Source: Alienimonas californiensis
GTDB lineage: Bacteria; Planctomycetota; Planctomycetia; Planctomycetales; Planctomycetaceae
Direction: 5' to 3'
Length of the DNA: 64,000 nt
NCBI RefSeq assembly: GCF_007743815.1
Contig: NZ_CP036265.1
Span: forward strand, 5,215,823 to 5,279,822
The notes below the pieces were generated by a model. That model did no database searches. It worked only from the letters and a program-made list of their open reading frames with translations, and was not told the DNA's origin. The position numbers and the translations under genes are program-made. Within the stretch, counting starts at the first letter, position 1; every line of letters begins with the position of its first letter. Shown here in pieces: positions 53,145-61,922 of this stretch.

Positions 53145-55064
53145 GTGAGTCCTTCCCCCGTCGATTCGCCCGCCACCGAACCCTCCCGGTCCGCCCGACT
53201 CCGGCGTTGGGCGCCGCCGGTCGCCGCCGCGGCGATCGCGTTCGTCGCCGTGCTCTGTCAGCTCGATCCCGGCGGGGCCGATCCCGGCATGCCGCAGGGG
53301 CCGGGGCTCACGGTCGACGAAGGCTTCTACACGCAGCAGGGCGTCTACCTCGCCGCGGCACGGCATTTCGGGCTGGCGCTGCTGGACCCGCGGACGCTCG
53401 GCGAAATCTTCGACACCGACGCCGGCTACATGGCGGACCACCCGCCGCTGGCGAAGCTCTGGCTGGGACTGTGGCACGACCTCGCCTGGTGGGCTCACGC
53501 TCCCGAAAGCCCCGGCGGCTTCTTCAGCGTGGCCCGGGCTCGGGTCGGCAGCGCTGCGGCGTTCGCGCTGACCGTGGGGCTACTGGTGCTCTGCGGAACC
53601 CGCTGGTACGGCCTGCCGACTGGGTTGGCGGCCGGGGCGAGCCTGATCCTCATGCCGCGGGTGTTCGGACACGCGCACATCGCCTCGCTGGAGACGGTCA
53701 CGAACCTCTTCTTCACCGCCTGCCTGTGCGGCGTGGCGGCGTGGTGGAACCCTCGCGTCACGACGTTCAAACGGCCGGCCCTGTGCGGGCTGCTGTTCGG
53801 CCTCGCCCTGCTCTGCAAGATTCAGGGGGCGCTGCTCGGCCCAACGGTCGCTGTCTGGGCGCTCTACCACGCTTGGCGGGAGCACGGCTGGAAGGAAGGG
53901 TGGCGGGCGATCGGCCCTGTCGCGGTCTTCGGGGGCGTGGGACTGTGCGTCTTCTTCGTCGGCTGGCCCTATCTCTGGCTCAACCCGAGCGAGCATGGGG
54001 CGGCGTTCCTCGGCACGATCACCGACCGCCTGCCGATTCGGAACTACTACCTCGGCCAGGTCTGGAACGGTGAGGAGTTCGATCCGACTCCTTGGCACTA
54101 CCCGCTGGTGATGACCCTCGCCACGGTCCCGGTCGGGATCACGGCGTTGGCTCTGTATGGGGCTTGGCGGGGAGGCATCTGGGGAGGAGTGAGGGGTGAG
54201 GAGGGAGGAGTAAGGCGTGAAAAATTGGGAACCGCAGGCTCGTCCCCCCTCCCCCCTCCCTCCTCACCCCTCACCCTGTTCACCGCCGCGGTCCTCGTCC
54301 CGCTGGCCCTCGTCAGCACCCGCGGGGAGAGCCTGTACGACGGCGTGCGACTCTGGCTGGTGATCTTCCCCCCGCTGGCGCTGTTGGCCGGTCGGGGGGC
54401 CGGGTTGTTGTTCGAACGCCTGAAGGATTGGCGGCCGAAGCTCGCGGTGCCGGCGGTGGTGGGGTTGCTGGCGGTTCAGGGGGTCAACGTGGTCTGGATG
54501 AGCCCGGTCTGGCTGAGTTCCTACTCGGCAGTCGTCGGCGGGCTGTGGGGGGCGGACCGACTGGGGTTTGAGCGGAACTACTGGGGGGACGCGGTCACGC
54601 GGGACTTGCTGAACGCGGCGGACCGGCAGGCTCACACGAACGCCCCGTTCTTCGTCGCTCCGGCGCTGCACCAGTTCGCGGACGACGACCGGGCGGCCGC
54701 CTCGCCGGCGGTGCGGCGGCGGAATGACACGTGGGAGATGCTGTCGCCGCTCGAACAGGCCGACGGCTTAGGTGGCGACTCGCCTTCCGGGCTCGCCTTC
54801 GGCTTCCATGAACTCGACGTCTTCGGCACGATCCGATTCGCCCGCCGAGCCTACTGGCAAGCGATCGCGGAGCCATACACTCCGCCTTACGAGACCTTGC
54901 TAATCGACCGCCCCGCCCGGTTCCTCCCGGGCCGTCTGGTGATGCGGCGACAGGGCGTCGTGCTCGCCGTCGCCCCAGTCGATGCGGAAGTTCCCAGACC
55001 GACCGAGGCGGAGTGGGGGGCGATGAGGCTCAGAGCCGCGGCCACCGGAGCTCCGCCGCCCTGA
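53145..55064 (+). CDS. Polytopic membrane glycosyltransferase (ArnT/PMT-like fold)
   Basis: A 639-residue integral membrane protein with about 11-13 hydrophobic segments. After the first segment (AAAAIAFVAVLCQLDPGGAD) an acidic loop opens with LTVDEGFYTQQGVY, and then comes MADHPPLAKLWLGLWHDLAW. In GT-C enzymes of the ArnT/PMT type, the first loop carries catalytic Asp/Glu residues and an HPPL-like motif. The helices that follow include PRVFGHAHIASLETVTNLFF. The soluble tail (about 510-639) is likely periplasmic. A palindromic repeat is inserted in frame at 54181-54277. It may transfer a sugar from a polyprenyl phosphate donor. The GTG at 53145 fits the TAAACT box. Confidence 0.75.
   Translation: MSPSPVDSPATEPSRSARLRRWAPPVAAAAIAFVAVLCQLDPGGADPGMPQGPGLTVDEGFYTQQGVYLAAARHFGLALLDPRTLGEIFDTDAGYMADHPPLAKLWLGLWHDLAWWAHAPESPGGFFSVARARVGSAAAFALTVGLLVLCGTRWYGLPTGLAAGASLILMPRVFGHAHIASLETVTNLFFTACLCGVAAWWNPRVTTFKRPALCGLLFGLALLCKIQGALLGPTVAVWALYHAWREHGWKEGWRAIGPVAVFGGVGLCVFFVGWPYLWLNPSEHGAAFLGTITDRLPIRNYYLGQVWNGEEFDPTPWHYPLVMTLATVPVGITALALYGAWRGGIWGGVRGEEGGVRREKLGTAGSSPLPPPSSPLTLFTAAVLVPLALVSTRGESLYDGVRLWLVIFPPLALLAGRGAGLLFERLKDWRPKLAVPAVVGLLAVQGVNVVWMSPVWLSSYSAVVGGLWGADRLGFERNYWGDAVTRDLLNAADRQAHTNAPFFVAPALHQFADDDRAAASPAVRRRNDTWEMLSPLEQADGLGGDSPSGLAFGFHELDVFGTIRFARRAYWQAIAEPYTPPYETLLIDRPARFLPGRLVMRRQGVVLAVAPVDAEVPRPTEAEWGAMRLRAAATGAPPP
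54181..54277. repeat. Palindromic repeat inserted in frame within the glycosyltransferase gene
   Basis: A purine-rich arm (GAGGGGTGAGGAGGGAGGA within 54190-54210) faces a pyrimidine-rich arm at about 54243-54277. It matches the element in waaA in 18 of 19 positions over that stretch. It is translated as GVRGEEGGVRREKLG and SSPLPPPSSPL and preserves the frame between two membrane segments. Confidence 0.75.
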
Positions 55065-55108
55065 CGATCGCGATCCTCCTCCGTTCCCTCCCACAAGAAC
55101 ACACGGCG

Positions 55109-55129
55109 GGCTGACGCCCCCCGCTCGCC
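55109..55129 (+). repeat. Single-arm copy of the GGCTGACGCCC repeat upstream of moaC
   Basis: GGCTGACGCCCCCCGCTCG begins this copy, which matches the right arm of the inverted repeat after valS except for one base, and it lies 28 nt before the moaC start. ACACACGG precedes it, as at the other copies. Confidence 0.65.
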
Positions 55130-55157
55130 TTCGTCCTTCAACCTTCAACCTGCCCCC

Positions 55158-55655
55158 GTGTCCCTCACTCACTTCGACGAGACCGGCGCCGCCCGGATGG
55201 TGGACGTCGCCGCCAAGCCGGTGACCCAACGCACCGCCGTCGCGGAGGCGACCGTCCGCTGCCAGCCGGCCACGCTGGACCTGATTCTCGCCGGTGACGG
55301 CAAGAAGGGGGACGTGCGGCAGGTCGCCCGGATCGCCGGGATTCAGGCGGCGAAGAACACTGGGTCGCTCATCCCCCTCTGCCATCCGCTGCCGTTGGAC
55401 GGGGTGACGGTGGACTTCACCTCCCAACCGCCGGACCGGCTGACCGTCACCGCGGCCGTGACCTGCACCGGGCGGACGGGGGTGGAGATGGAGGCCCTCT
55501 GCGCCGCCTCCGTCGCGGCCCTGACGGTTTACGACATGGTCAAGGCCGTCGACCGCGGGATGACGATCGAGGCCGTCCGCCTGCTCCGCAAAACCGGCGG
55601 ACGCAGCGGCGACTGGCGACGCCCGGCGGACGGGGGCGCCGCGGATCAGTCCTGA
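55158..55655 (+). CDS. moaC: Cyclic pyranopterin monophosphate synthase (MoaC)
   Basis: A 165-residue enzyme of molybdopterin biosynthesis. It converts the 8-oxo intermediate into cyclic pyranopterin monophosphate. The family starts with [20 protein letters not shown]. Active-site blocks are [37 protein letters not shown] and [15 protein letters not shown] with catalytic Lys and Asp. The start is a GTG at 55158 because the frame begins there at the usual N-terminus. The molybdopterin-dependent protein at 34.3 kb could use the cofactor. The last 10 nt overlap the convergent gene. Confidence 0.96.
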   Translation: MSLTHFDETGAARMVDVAAKPVTQRTAVAEATVRCQPATLDLILAGDGKKGDVRQVARIAGIQAAKNTGSLIPLCHPLPLDGVTVDFTSQPPDRLTVTAAVTCTGRTGVEMEALCAASVAALTVYDMVKAVDRGMTIEAVRLLRKTGGRSGDWRRPADGGAADQS

Positions 55656-56947
55656 CCCGGGGCCTTGGCCTTCAGGCCGAGCGGACGGCTGATGAGCAGC
55701 TTCAACCGGGAGTCCGGATCGACGAGTTTCCCGGCCAGTACGTCCTCCTCCGTGAAGCGGGCCAGCAGGATCTCGCCGAGGGCGGAGCGTTCCCGGTCGT
55801 ACGAGATGAAAATCGTGCCGTCCGCGGCCTGAAAGCCGTCGGGGTAGCTGACGCCCTTCCGCTCGTCGAGGACCAGCCCGCCCTCCCAGGTCGCGCCGTC
55901 GTCGGCGGAGAGCCAGGCGCTCAGTTGGACGCGGCCGGCGTGGGCGTCAATCCGGTCGCCGTGCTTGATCAACAGCAGACGGCCGGACTGGAGCCGCCGG
56001 ATGTGGAACCGGGCGACGGGGTGACGAATCGCGGACGCCGTCGGCTCGGACCAGGTTTCGCCGCCGTCGGTCGAGCGGCTCTCCATGATCCCCTTCGAGG
56101 TGCGGGCGAGCATCCAGAGCGACTCGTCATTCCGCTCGACGACCATGTGCTCATGCCAATCGGGGTTGGGGAAGACGGCATTCCCGCGGCGCTCCCAGGT
56201 GCGGCCCTCGTCGGCGGAGACGAACACGTTCGCCCCCCGGTGCGGGTCCAGTTCGGGGAAGCAGCCGCGGAACGGCCCGAACCCGCCGCGCTGGTCCAGG
56301 GAGACCGGCAGCATCCACTGCCCGTCGGCGAGCACGGTGGGCTTGTTCAGCGTGACCCCGTGCCAGATCCGCCGCGGCGGGGACCACTGCGGGGCGTCGC
56401 CGTCGGGGTTGTCGCAGACCGTCGCCCAGACGCCGGCCCGGCCGTCGAACATGTCCATCGACTGATCGAAGAACAGCCACAGCCGGCCGGTCGGGTCGGT
56501 CCAGAGGTTGCCGACGAGAATGCTGCGGTCGCGGGGCAGGTTCTCGGAGTGGGAGTCCAGCACCAGCCGCGGCTTGGACCACGTCTCCCCCCGGTCGTCG
56601 CTGGTGGCGAGGACGAAATACGCCTCCGGGCTGTCCCCGCCGGCGACCCAGCAGGCCCAGAGGCGGCCCTTCGGGGTGCCGGCGACGCCGATCGTCATGC
56701 CGTAGTCGAGCCGGTCGTAGTCGTACTCCGGCAGCGGCGACGTGTTCAGCGTCGGCGGGACAAGGGCCAGGTCGGCGACCTTCTCCATCACTTCCAGTTC
56801 GAACGCCCGGACCTCGGCGTCGGTCGCGCCGGCCAGACGCCGTTCGGTCGCCACGGCGTCTTGCGCGGGCAGCGCCGCCGGCAGGACGCTCGTCGTCAGG
56901 AGCAGGAGGGCCAGTCGCCTGAGGGCCGCGGCGCGAGGGACGTGCAT
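55646..56947 (-). CDS. Secreted sialidase-fold protein (BNR repeats)
   Basis: An exported protein of 433 residues. [20 protein letters not shown] is a signal peptide. Several Asp-box (BNR) repeats SxDxGxTW appear: [40 protein letters not shown] and [11 protein letters not shown]. These mark a six-bladed propeller of the sialidase superfamily. A serine/tyrosine/glutamate triad could not be assigned. It probably acts on sialic acids or other sugars, or binds glycans, at the surface. The ATG at 56947 fits a TATG context just downstream of a GATTAT sequence. The stop overlaps moaC by 10 nt. Confidence 0.85.
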   Translation of the reverse strand: MHVPRAAALRRLALLLLTTSVLPAALPAQDAVATERRLAGATDAEVRAFELEVMEKVADLALVPPTLNTSPLPEYDYDRLDYGMTIGVAGTPKGRLWACWVAGGDSPEAYFVLATSDDRGETWSKPRLVLDSHSENLPRDRSILVGNLWTDPTGRLWLFFDQSMDMFDGRAGVWATVCDNPDGDAPQWSPPRRIWHGVTLNKPTVLADGQWMLPVSLDQRGGFGPFRGCFPELDPHRGANVFVSADEGRTWERRGNAVFPNPDWHEHMVVERNDESLWMLARTSKGIMESRSTDGGETWSEPTASAIRHPVARFHIRRLQSGRLLLIKHGDRIDAHAGRVQLSAWLSADDGATWEGGLVLDERKGVSYPDGFQAADGTIFISYDRERSALGEILLARFTEEDVLAGKLVDPDSRLKLLISRPLGLKAKAPGQD

Positions 56948-57134
56948 AATCGGTCGAATTGGGCGAGAGAGCGAAGTCGGAGAGGCGACGGGGGGCGAAG
57001 CTTGGTGCCCCCGCCCCGCCCCCGCAAACGCCGTCGGACCGGGCCGTCCGTCCGATCCGACCTGTCGCCTCCGGTTTGTGGCGCCCGGCCCGGCGACTGG
57101 GTGAATCGCGGACGCCGCCGCCGGTTGCCCCCCC

Positions 57135-58172
57135 ATGACCGCCGCGACCGCCCCGCCCCCCGCCATGACCAGCGTCCGCGGAGGGGGGACGGGCGCCTCG
57201 GAAGCGGACCTGCTCGCCGAAGTCGTCGGCCTCGTCGGCAAGGACCTCGCCGCCTGCGAACGGCTGTACGCGGAAGAACTGGCAAGCTCACACCCCGCCG
57301 TCCGCGACGTGCGGGACCATGTGGCGAAGTACCGCGGCAAGCGGTTGCGGCCGATCCTCACCCTGCTGGCCGGCGCCGCCTGCGGGGGGGTGAACGCGAA
57401 GCATCACACGCTGGCGGCGGTCGTGGAGATGGTCCACGCCGCCACGCTGGTGCACGACGACGTGCTGGACGGGGCGGACGTCCGCCGGCATGTCGCCACG
57501 GTGCATTCCCGCTGGAACCCCCGCACGGCGGTGCTGTTCGGGGACTTCCTGTTCACGCACGCCTTTCACCTCGCCGCGACCGTCGACGCCGCCGCCTGCC
57601 GGGCGATCGGCGCCGCCACCAACGCCGTCTGCGAGGGCGAACTGACCCAGATCCACGAACGCGGCAACGTCGACCTGACGGAGGCCGAGTACTTCCGCAT
57701 CGTCGCCGGCAAAACCGCGGCCCTGACGGCAGTGAGCGCCGAACTGGGCGCCGTGCACGCCGGAGCCGACGCGGCGACGGCCGCCGCCCTCCGGGGTTAC
57801 GGCGAAGACCTCGGCGTCGCCTTTCAGATCGCCGACGACCTGCTCGATCTCGTCGGGGAGGAGGGCTGCGTGGGCAAGACGCTCGGTTCGGACCTCGTCG
57901 AAAAGAAGCTCACCCTGCCGATCATCCGCCTGCGGGACCGACTGCCGCACGGCAAGGTCCAGGAACTCAAGGCGCTGCTGGCCGATCCGACCGCCGACGC
58001 CCGCGATCGTCTCCTGCCGTTACTGAAGCAAACCGGGGCGTTGGAAAGCGCCGCGGCGACGGCCCGCGAACGGGCCGCCGCCGCGATCGCCCGGTTGGAC
58101 GTCCTGCCGGATTCCCCGGCAAAGGGCCTGCTGGAACGCCTCGCCCGGTTCAGCGTGCGGCGGGGGTCCTAA
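57135..58172 (+). CDS. Polyprenyl diphosphate synthase
   Basis: A trans-isoprenyl diphosphate synthase of 345 residues. The first Asp-rich motif is LVHDDVLDGADVRR (about 106-119), with KYRGKRLRPILTLLAGAA before it. The second is FQIADDLLDLVGEEGCVGKT (about 234-253). Short DDxxD spacing in the first motif fits long-chain (C40-C50) products used for quinone side chains, but chain length cannot be settled. The N-terminus to about residue 20 is low-complexity; the ATG at 57165 is an alternative start. It diverges from the sialidase gene. Confidence 0.92.
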   Translation: MTAATAPPPAMTSVRGGGTGASEADLLAEVVGLVGKDLAACERLYAEELASSHPAVRDVRDHVAKYRGKRLRPILTLLAGAACGGVNAKHHTLAAVVEMVHAATLVHDDVLDGADVRRHVATVHSRWNPRTAVLFGDFLFTHAFHLAATVDAAACRAIGAATNAVCEGELTQIHERGNVDLTEAEYFRIVAGKTAALTAVSAELGAVHAGADAATAAALRGYGEDLGVAFQIADDLLDLVGEEGCVGKTLGSDLVEKKLTLPIIRLRDRLPHGKVQELKALLADPTADARDRLLPLLKQTGALESAAATARERAAAAIARLDVLPDSPAKGLLERLARFSVRRGS

Positions 58173-58226
58173 CCCCGCCGCCCTGCTCCGCCCGCCCCGG
58201 TTCGCCGTCGCCGACAGGCGGCGCGG

Positions 58227-58934
58227 CTACCGCTGGTTGTTCATGCGGCTGTAGACGAGAATGTAGTACAGCATCGTCGCGGCGGTGCTGAGGGTGGCGG
58301 CGACGTAGGTCCACGCGGCGGCGTTCAGGCACTTGTTGACCCAGCGGCCGCCCTCGGCGTCCACGATGCCCAGTTCCGTCACCAGCCGCTTGGCCCGGTT
58401 GCTGGCGTCGAACTCGACCGGCAGGTTGATTACCTGAAAGGCAAGAATCGCCCCGTACCCCAGGATGCCCAGCAGAATCAGCGGTTGGGCGAAGCTGTAC
58501 GCCCCGATCCACATCGCCAGGAACCCGCCCAGGACGGCGATACTGGCGATCTTGCCGCCGGCGGTCGCGGCGGGCACGGCCATCGCCCGCAGGGCCATCG
58601 GGCCGTAGTTGGTGGCGTCCTGCAACGCGTGCCCGGCCTCGTGAGCGGCGATGCCAACCGCGGCGGCGCTGCGGCGGCCGTAGATCTCCGGCGAGAGCCG
58701 CAGCGTCTTGTCGCGGGGATCGTAGTGGTCGGACAACTCGCCCTCCACCGGCTCGATGCGGACGTGCTGCAAGCCGGCCCGGTCGAGGATCAGCCGGGCT
58801 GCGGCGGCGCCGGTCATGTTCGCCCCCACGCGGCCGCCGGCGGCAACGTTGCTCTTCACCCGCCACTGGGCCCACAGCATCAGGGCCAACGGCGGGAGGG
58901 CGAGAAGGAAGTAGACGGGGTCGAAGTGGATCAT
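58227..58934 (-). CDS. YugP-type zinc membrane metalloprotease
   Basis: A 235-residue membrane protein. It has an N-terminal anchor (DPVYFLLALPPLALMLWAQW), the zinc motif HEAGHALQDATNYGPMALR (His98 and His102) and a hydrophobic block of three segments through AVLGGFLAMWIGAYSFAQPL and LILLGILGYGAILAFQVIN. The segment VEFDASNRAKRLVTELGI (about 175-192) is the third conserved family motif. The family is called neutral zinc metallopeptidase (DUF2268-independent YugP). Substrates are unknown. It converges with the polyprenyl synthase gene, 54 nt apart. Confidence 0.9.
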   Translation of the reverse strand: MIHFDPVYFLLALPPLALMLWAQWRVKSNVAAGGRVGANMTGAAAARLILDRAGLQHVRIEPVEGELSDHYDPRDKTLRLSPEIYGRRSAAAVGIAAHEAGHALQDATNYGPMALRAMAVPAATAGGKIASIAVLGGFLAMWIGAYSFAQPLILLGILGYGAILAFQVINLPVEFDASNRAKRLVTELGIVDAEGGRWVNKCLNAAAWTYVAATLSTAATMLYYILVYSRMNNQR

Positions 58935-59050
58935 CGGGGTTCGCGATAGGACTTGGATACGGCAGGGGGATTCGTCCCGGCCGACAGCTTCTTACGCCGT
59001 TCGCGGTCCGATCGCGGGGAGAATCGTCCTGTTCTCCGAATCGGGGCCGG

Positions 59051-59056
59051 TACGAT
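59051..59056 (+). promoter_or_regulatory. -10-like box TACGAT
   Basis: TACGAT lies 65 nt upstream of arfB, followed by CCGCCGC as at other boxes. The same hexamer precedes the gene at 6900. Confidence 0.35.
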
Positions 59057-59080
59057 GCCGCCGCTCCCCGTGTCTCAGGG

Positions 59081-59101
59081 GGCTGACGCCCCCCGCTCGC
59101 C
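59081..59101 (+). repeat. Single-arm copy of the GGCTGACGCCC repeat upstream of arfB
   Basis: This 21-nt stretch is identical to the copy before moaC, and lies 20 nt before the arfB start. It is the third member of the family in the window, in the same orientation. Confidence 0.65.
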
Positions 59102-59121
59102 TCGCCCTCGCCTCGCCCGTT

Positions 59122-59559
59122 ATGTCGCTGCCGTCGCATCTGACCGTCACGCAGACGCTGCGGGTGCCGACGGACGAGTTCACGCTCACCTACGCCCGCA
59201 GCAGCGGGCCGGGCGGGCAGAACGTCAACAAGGTGGAGACCAAAGCGGTCCTGCGGTGGCCGGTGGTCAACAGCCCCAGCCTGCCGGAGGGCGTGAAGGA
59301 GCGGTTCTGCCAGCAGTACCGCACCCGCATCAACAACGACGGCGAGTTGGTGATGAACTGCGACGAATACCGCGACCAGCCCAGCAACCGGGAGGCGGTG
59401 CTGGAACGCCTGCGGGACATGCTCTCCAACGTCGCCCGGCCGCCGAAGACCCGCCGGAAGACCAAGCCCACGAAGGGCTCCCAGCGTCGTCGACTGGCGG
59501 CGAAGAAGGAGCGGTCCGAGAAGAAACAGCGGCGTCGCACCCCCGGCCGCGACGCCTGA
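59122..59559 (+). CDS. arfB: Alternative ribosome-rescue factor ArfB (YaeJ/ICT1-like)
   Basis: A 145-residue class I release factor-like hydrolase that frees peptides from stalled ribosomes without needing a stop codon. The GGQ motif is in RSSGPGGQNVNKVETKAVLR (about 27-46). The C-terminal tail is rich in Lys/Arg (TRRKTKPTKGSQRRRLAAKK) and should fit into the mRNA channel, the hallmark of ArfB as opposed to RF1/RF2. No codon-recognition domain is present. A GGCTGACGCCC repeat lies 20 nt before the ATG. Confidence 0.92.
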   Translation: MSLPSHLTVTQTLRVPTDEFTLTYARSSGPGGQNVNKVETKAVLRWPVVNSPSLPEGVKERFCQQYRTRINNDGELVMNCDEYRDQPSNREAVLERLRDMLSNVARPPKTRRKTKPTKGSQRRRLAAKKERSEKKQRRRTPGRDA

Positions 59560-59681
59560 CGGGCGGCTCCCCCCGGGCTCCCCCCGCCGTTCCCCCAGCG
59601 GGAGGCGCCGCTCGCGTCTGATGCGAAGCCCCTCCGCGGTGGGGGATGGTGGCGCGTCCGCTCCCGCCCCGGTCGCCGCTC

Positions 59682-60440
59682 ATGCCTGTCGTCCCCGCTG
59701 CCGCCGTGCAGGCCGAGAAGTCGGCGCTGGCGCTGGAGATCCACCGCCGGCTGTGCAAGGAGTACGGCTGCCCGGTGCCCTACTTTCACAGCCTCTCGCC
59801 GATGGCGGAGCTGGTCAGTTCGTTCCTGTCGCACCGCACCCGCAATGCGGACAGCGGCCGGGCGTTCAAGCAGCTGCGAAAGCGGTTCTCCACCTGGGAA
59901 CAGGTCCGCGACGCCCCGACGGAGCAGGTCGAAGAGGAACTCGCCCCCTGCACCTGGCCGGAGCAGAAGGCCCCGCGGCTCCAGGAGATCCTGCGTCGCA
60001 TCGCCGAGGCCCGCGGGCACGTCGACGACGACGCGCTCGACTTCCTCGCCGACCTGCCGGTCCCCGAGGCCCGGGCGTGGCTGGAAGAGCTGTCGGGCGT
60101 CGGCCCGAAGACCAGCGCCGCGGTTCTCAGTTTCTCCCGGCTGCGGCGGCCGGCGCTGCCGGTGGACAGCCACCATCACCGCGTCGCCCAGCGGGTGGGG
60201 CTGATTCCGAAGTCGCTTGCCGTCGGCCCCTCCCACGCCCGACTCGAAGCCCTGCTGCCGGACGACTGGGACGGCCAGCAGGTCTACGACCACCACGAAC
60301 TGCTGATGTTCCTCGGCCAGCGGGTCTGCCAGTACCGGGCGCCGAAGTGTCCCCGCTGCCCGTTGCTGGACCTGTGTCCGACCGGGCAGGCGCGGGTCGG
60401 CGCCAGCGCCGCCCCCGCCCAACCGGCGAAGCCGCGGTAA
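59682..60440 (+). CDS. Endonuclease III-family DNA glycosylase/AP lyase
   Basis: A 252-residue DNA base-excision repair enzyme. The helix-hairpin-helix motif is LEELSGVGPKTSAAVLSF, with catalytic Lys143, and Asp162 lies in PVDSHHHRVAQRVGL. Cys216, Cys223, Cys226 and Cys232 (CQYRAPKCPRCPLLDLC) form the CX6CX2CX5C site for a [4Fe-4S] cluster. The core starts at about residue 13. The earlier ATG at 59646 was passed over because it adds MVARPLPPRSPL only. It may be a planctomycete-specific Nth-like paralogue, as overall divergence from E. coli Nth is considerable. Confidence 0.9.
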   Translation: MPVVPAAAVQAEKSALALEIHRRLCKEYGCPVPYFHSLSPMAELVSSFLSHRTRNADSGRAFKQLRKRFSTWEQVRDAPTEQVEEELAPCTWPEQKAPRLQEILRRIAEARGHVDDDALDFLADLPVPEARAWLEELSGVGPKTSAAVLSFSRLRRPALPVDSHHHRVAQRVGLIPKSLAVGPSHARLEALLPDDWDGQQVYDHHELLMFLGQRVCQYRAPKCPRCPLLDLCPTGQARVGASAAPAQPAKPR

Positions 60441-60563
60441 CCCCCGGCGAAGCGGCGCCGAGCGGCGCCCCGTCCCCCCGGACCCATTGGCAATCGACGC
60501 CCTGCCGGGGATGATGGGAGACCGCGACCGGCGATCCGCCGGCCCACAGACCGGAGACGCACC

Positions 60564-61874
60564 ATGTTCGGCCGCCGCAACGCTCCACAGCCTGCCGAAG
60601 ACGACGAGGAACAGGAACCCGAGTTCGACCTCGTCACCTTCCGCGGCCCGCTCTCCGGCGATCCGGTGGACATGAGCGCGCACGCCTCCGTGGCCCGCGT
60701 CGGCCTCGGCCCCGCCCGGGAGATGATCTCCGACGCCCTCTCCCGCCGCGGCGAGATGGTCCGTCTGGACACCCGCGGCCCCGCCGCGGCGGTTCGCACC
60801 TACATCGACGGCGTCGCCTACCCCGGCGGCCGCATGCCGGCCCGTCAGGCGGCGGCCATCACCCAGGTGCTCAAGCTGCTGGCCGGGTTGGACGTGAAGG
60901 TTCGCGACCAACCTCAGTCCGGCGGCATCAAGGCGGATCTGGACGGCGTGAAATACGTCCTCCGCATCGACACCGAACCCGCCGGCCAGACCGAACGGCT
61001 GACCGTCCGGGCCGAAAACCAGAACGAGAAGCTCGAGAAGCCGGAGGAACTCGGTTTCCCGCCGGACCTCAAGGAGCTGATCCGCGAGATGGCGGGCGGC
61101 GCCAAGGGCGGGCTGTTCATCGTCGGCCCGCCGCTCTCCGGCGTGACGACCACCACGTTCGGCGTGCTCCGCAGCGTGGACAGCTACGTATACAACATCT
61201 ATGCGATCGGCGACCTCGGCGGGCGGGACCTGCACACGCTCACTGACTTCACCCCCAATAAGGGCGAGTCGCTGGACGACGCGATCGTCCGCGTGATCCG
61301 GGCGGAGGCGGACGTGATCTACCTCAACCGCATCAAGACGCAGGAGGAGGCCCAGCGCGCCGTGAAGTTCGGCGAGGACCTCTCCATCATCGCCGAGTTG
61401 GCGGCGAAGGACCTCGTGTCCGGCATCGGGCAGTTGTGCAAGTGGTCCGGCGACCCGTCGCTGATCGCCGATCGGGTCAACGGCCTGATCCAGCCGCGGC
61501 TGATCCGCAAGCTGTGCGGCAAGTGCAAGCAGGCGTTCCGCCCCAACCCCAAGCTGGTGGCGAAGGTCAATCTGCCGCCCGAGACCGACGTGCTCTACCG
61601 CCCGCCCGGCCGAGAGGTGATGGAGGCGGAGGACTACGAACCTTGCCGGCGCTGCGGCGGCGTGGGCTACCTCGGCCGCACCGGCATCTTCGCCGTCCTG
61701 CGGATGACCGACGGGGTCAAGGAGATCCTCCGCACCAAGCCCAGCGGATCGGCCCTCAAGCAGCAGATCCGGGCCGACGGCATGCCCTCCTTCGAGAGCG
61801 AAGGTCTGCGGCTGGTCGCCGAGGGCGTCACCAGCCTGGAAGAGTTGCAGCGGGTCTTCCAGGAAGCCGCCTGA
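60564..61874 (+). CDS. GspE/PilB-type protein with degenerate nucleotide-binding motifs
   Basis: The protein has 436 residues and looks like the C-terminal two thirds of a GspE/PilB secretion ATPase. The family regions are present: GRMPARQAAAITQVLKLLAG, ELGFPPDLKELIREMAGGA and the zinc site CGKCKQAF with CRRCGGVGYLGRTGIFAVLR. But Walker A reads VGPPLSGVTTTTF, with Val194 in place of the invariant Lys. Walker B reads RAEADVIYLNRI, lacking the catalytic Glu. The N-terminal extension (about 1-40) is acidic. It should not hydrolyse ATP normally. It may be a structural or regulatory paralogue of a type II or type IV pilus motor; no other pilus gene is in the window. Confidence 0.85.
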   Translation: MFGRRNAPQPAEDDEEQEPEFDLVTFRGPLSGDPVDMSAHASVARVGLGPAREMISDALSRRGEMVRLDTRGPAAAVRTYIDGVAYPGGRMPARQAAAITQVLKLLAGLDVKVRDQPQSGGIKADLDGVKYVLRIDTEPAGQTERLTVRAENQNEKLEKPEELGFPPDLKELIREMAGGAKGGLFIVGPPLSGVTTTTFGVLRSVDSYVYNIYAIGDLGGRDLHTLTDFTPNKGESLDDAIVRVIRAEADVIYLNRIKTQEEAQRAVKFGEDLSIIAELAAKDLVSGIGQLCKWSGDPSLIADRVNGLIQPRLIRKLCGKCKQAFRPNPKLVAKVNLPPETDVLYRPPGREVMEAEDYEPCRRCGGVGYLGRTGIFAVLRMTDGVKEILRTKPSGSALKQQIRADGMPSFESEGLRLVAEGVTSLEELQRVFQEAA

Positions 61875-61922
61875 ACGGCCGCGCCCCGTCGGGCCGGCCT
61901 CCTCGCTGAGCGGGGGGCCGGC

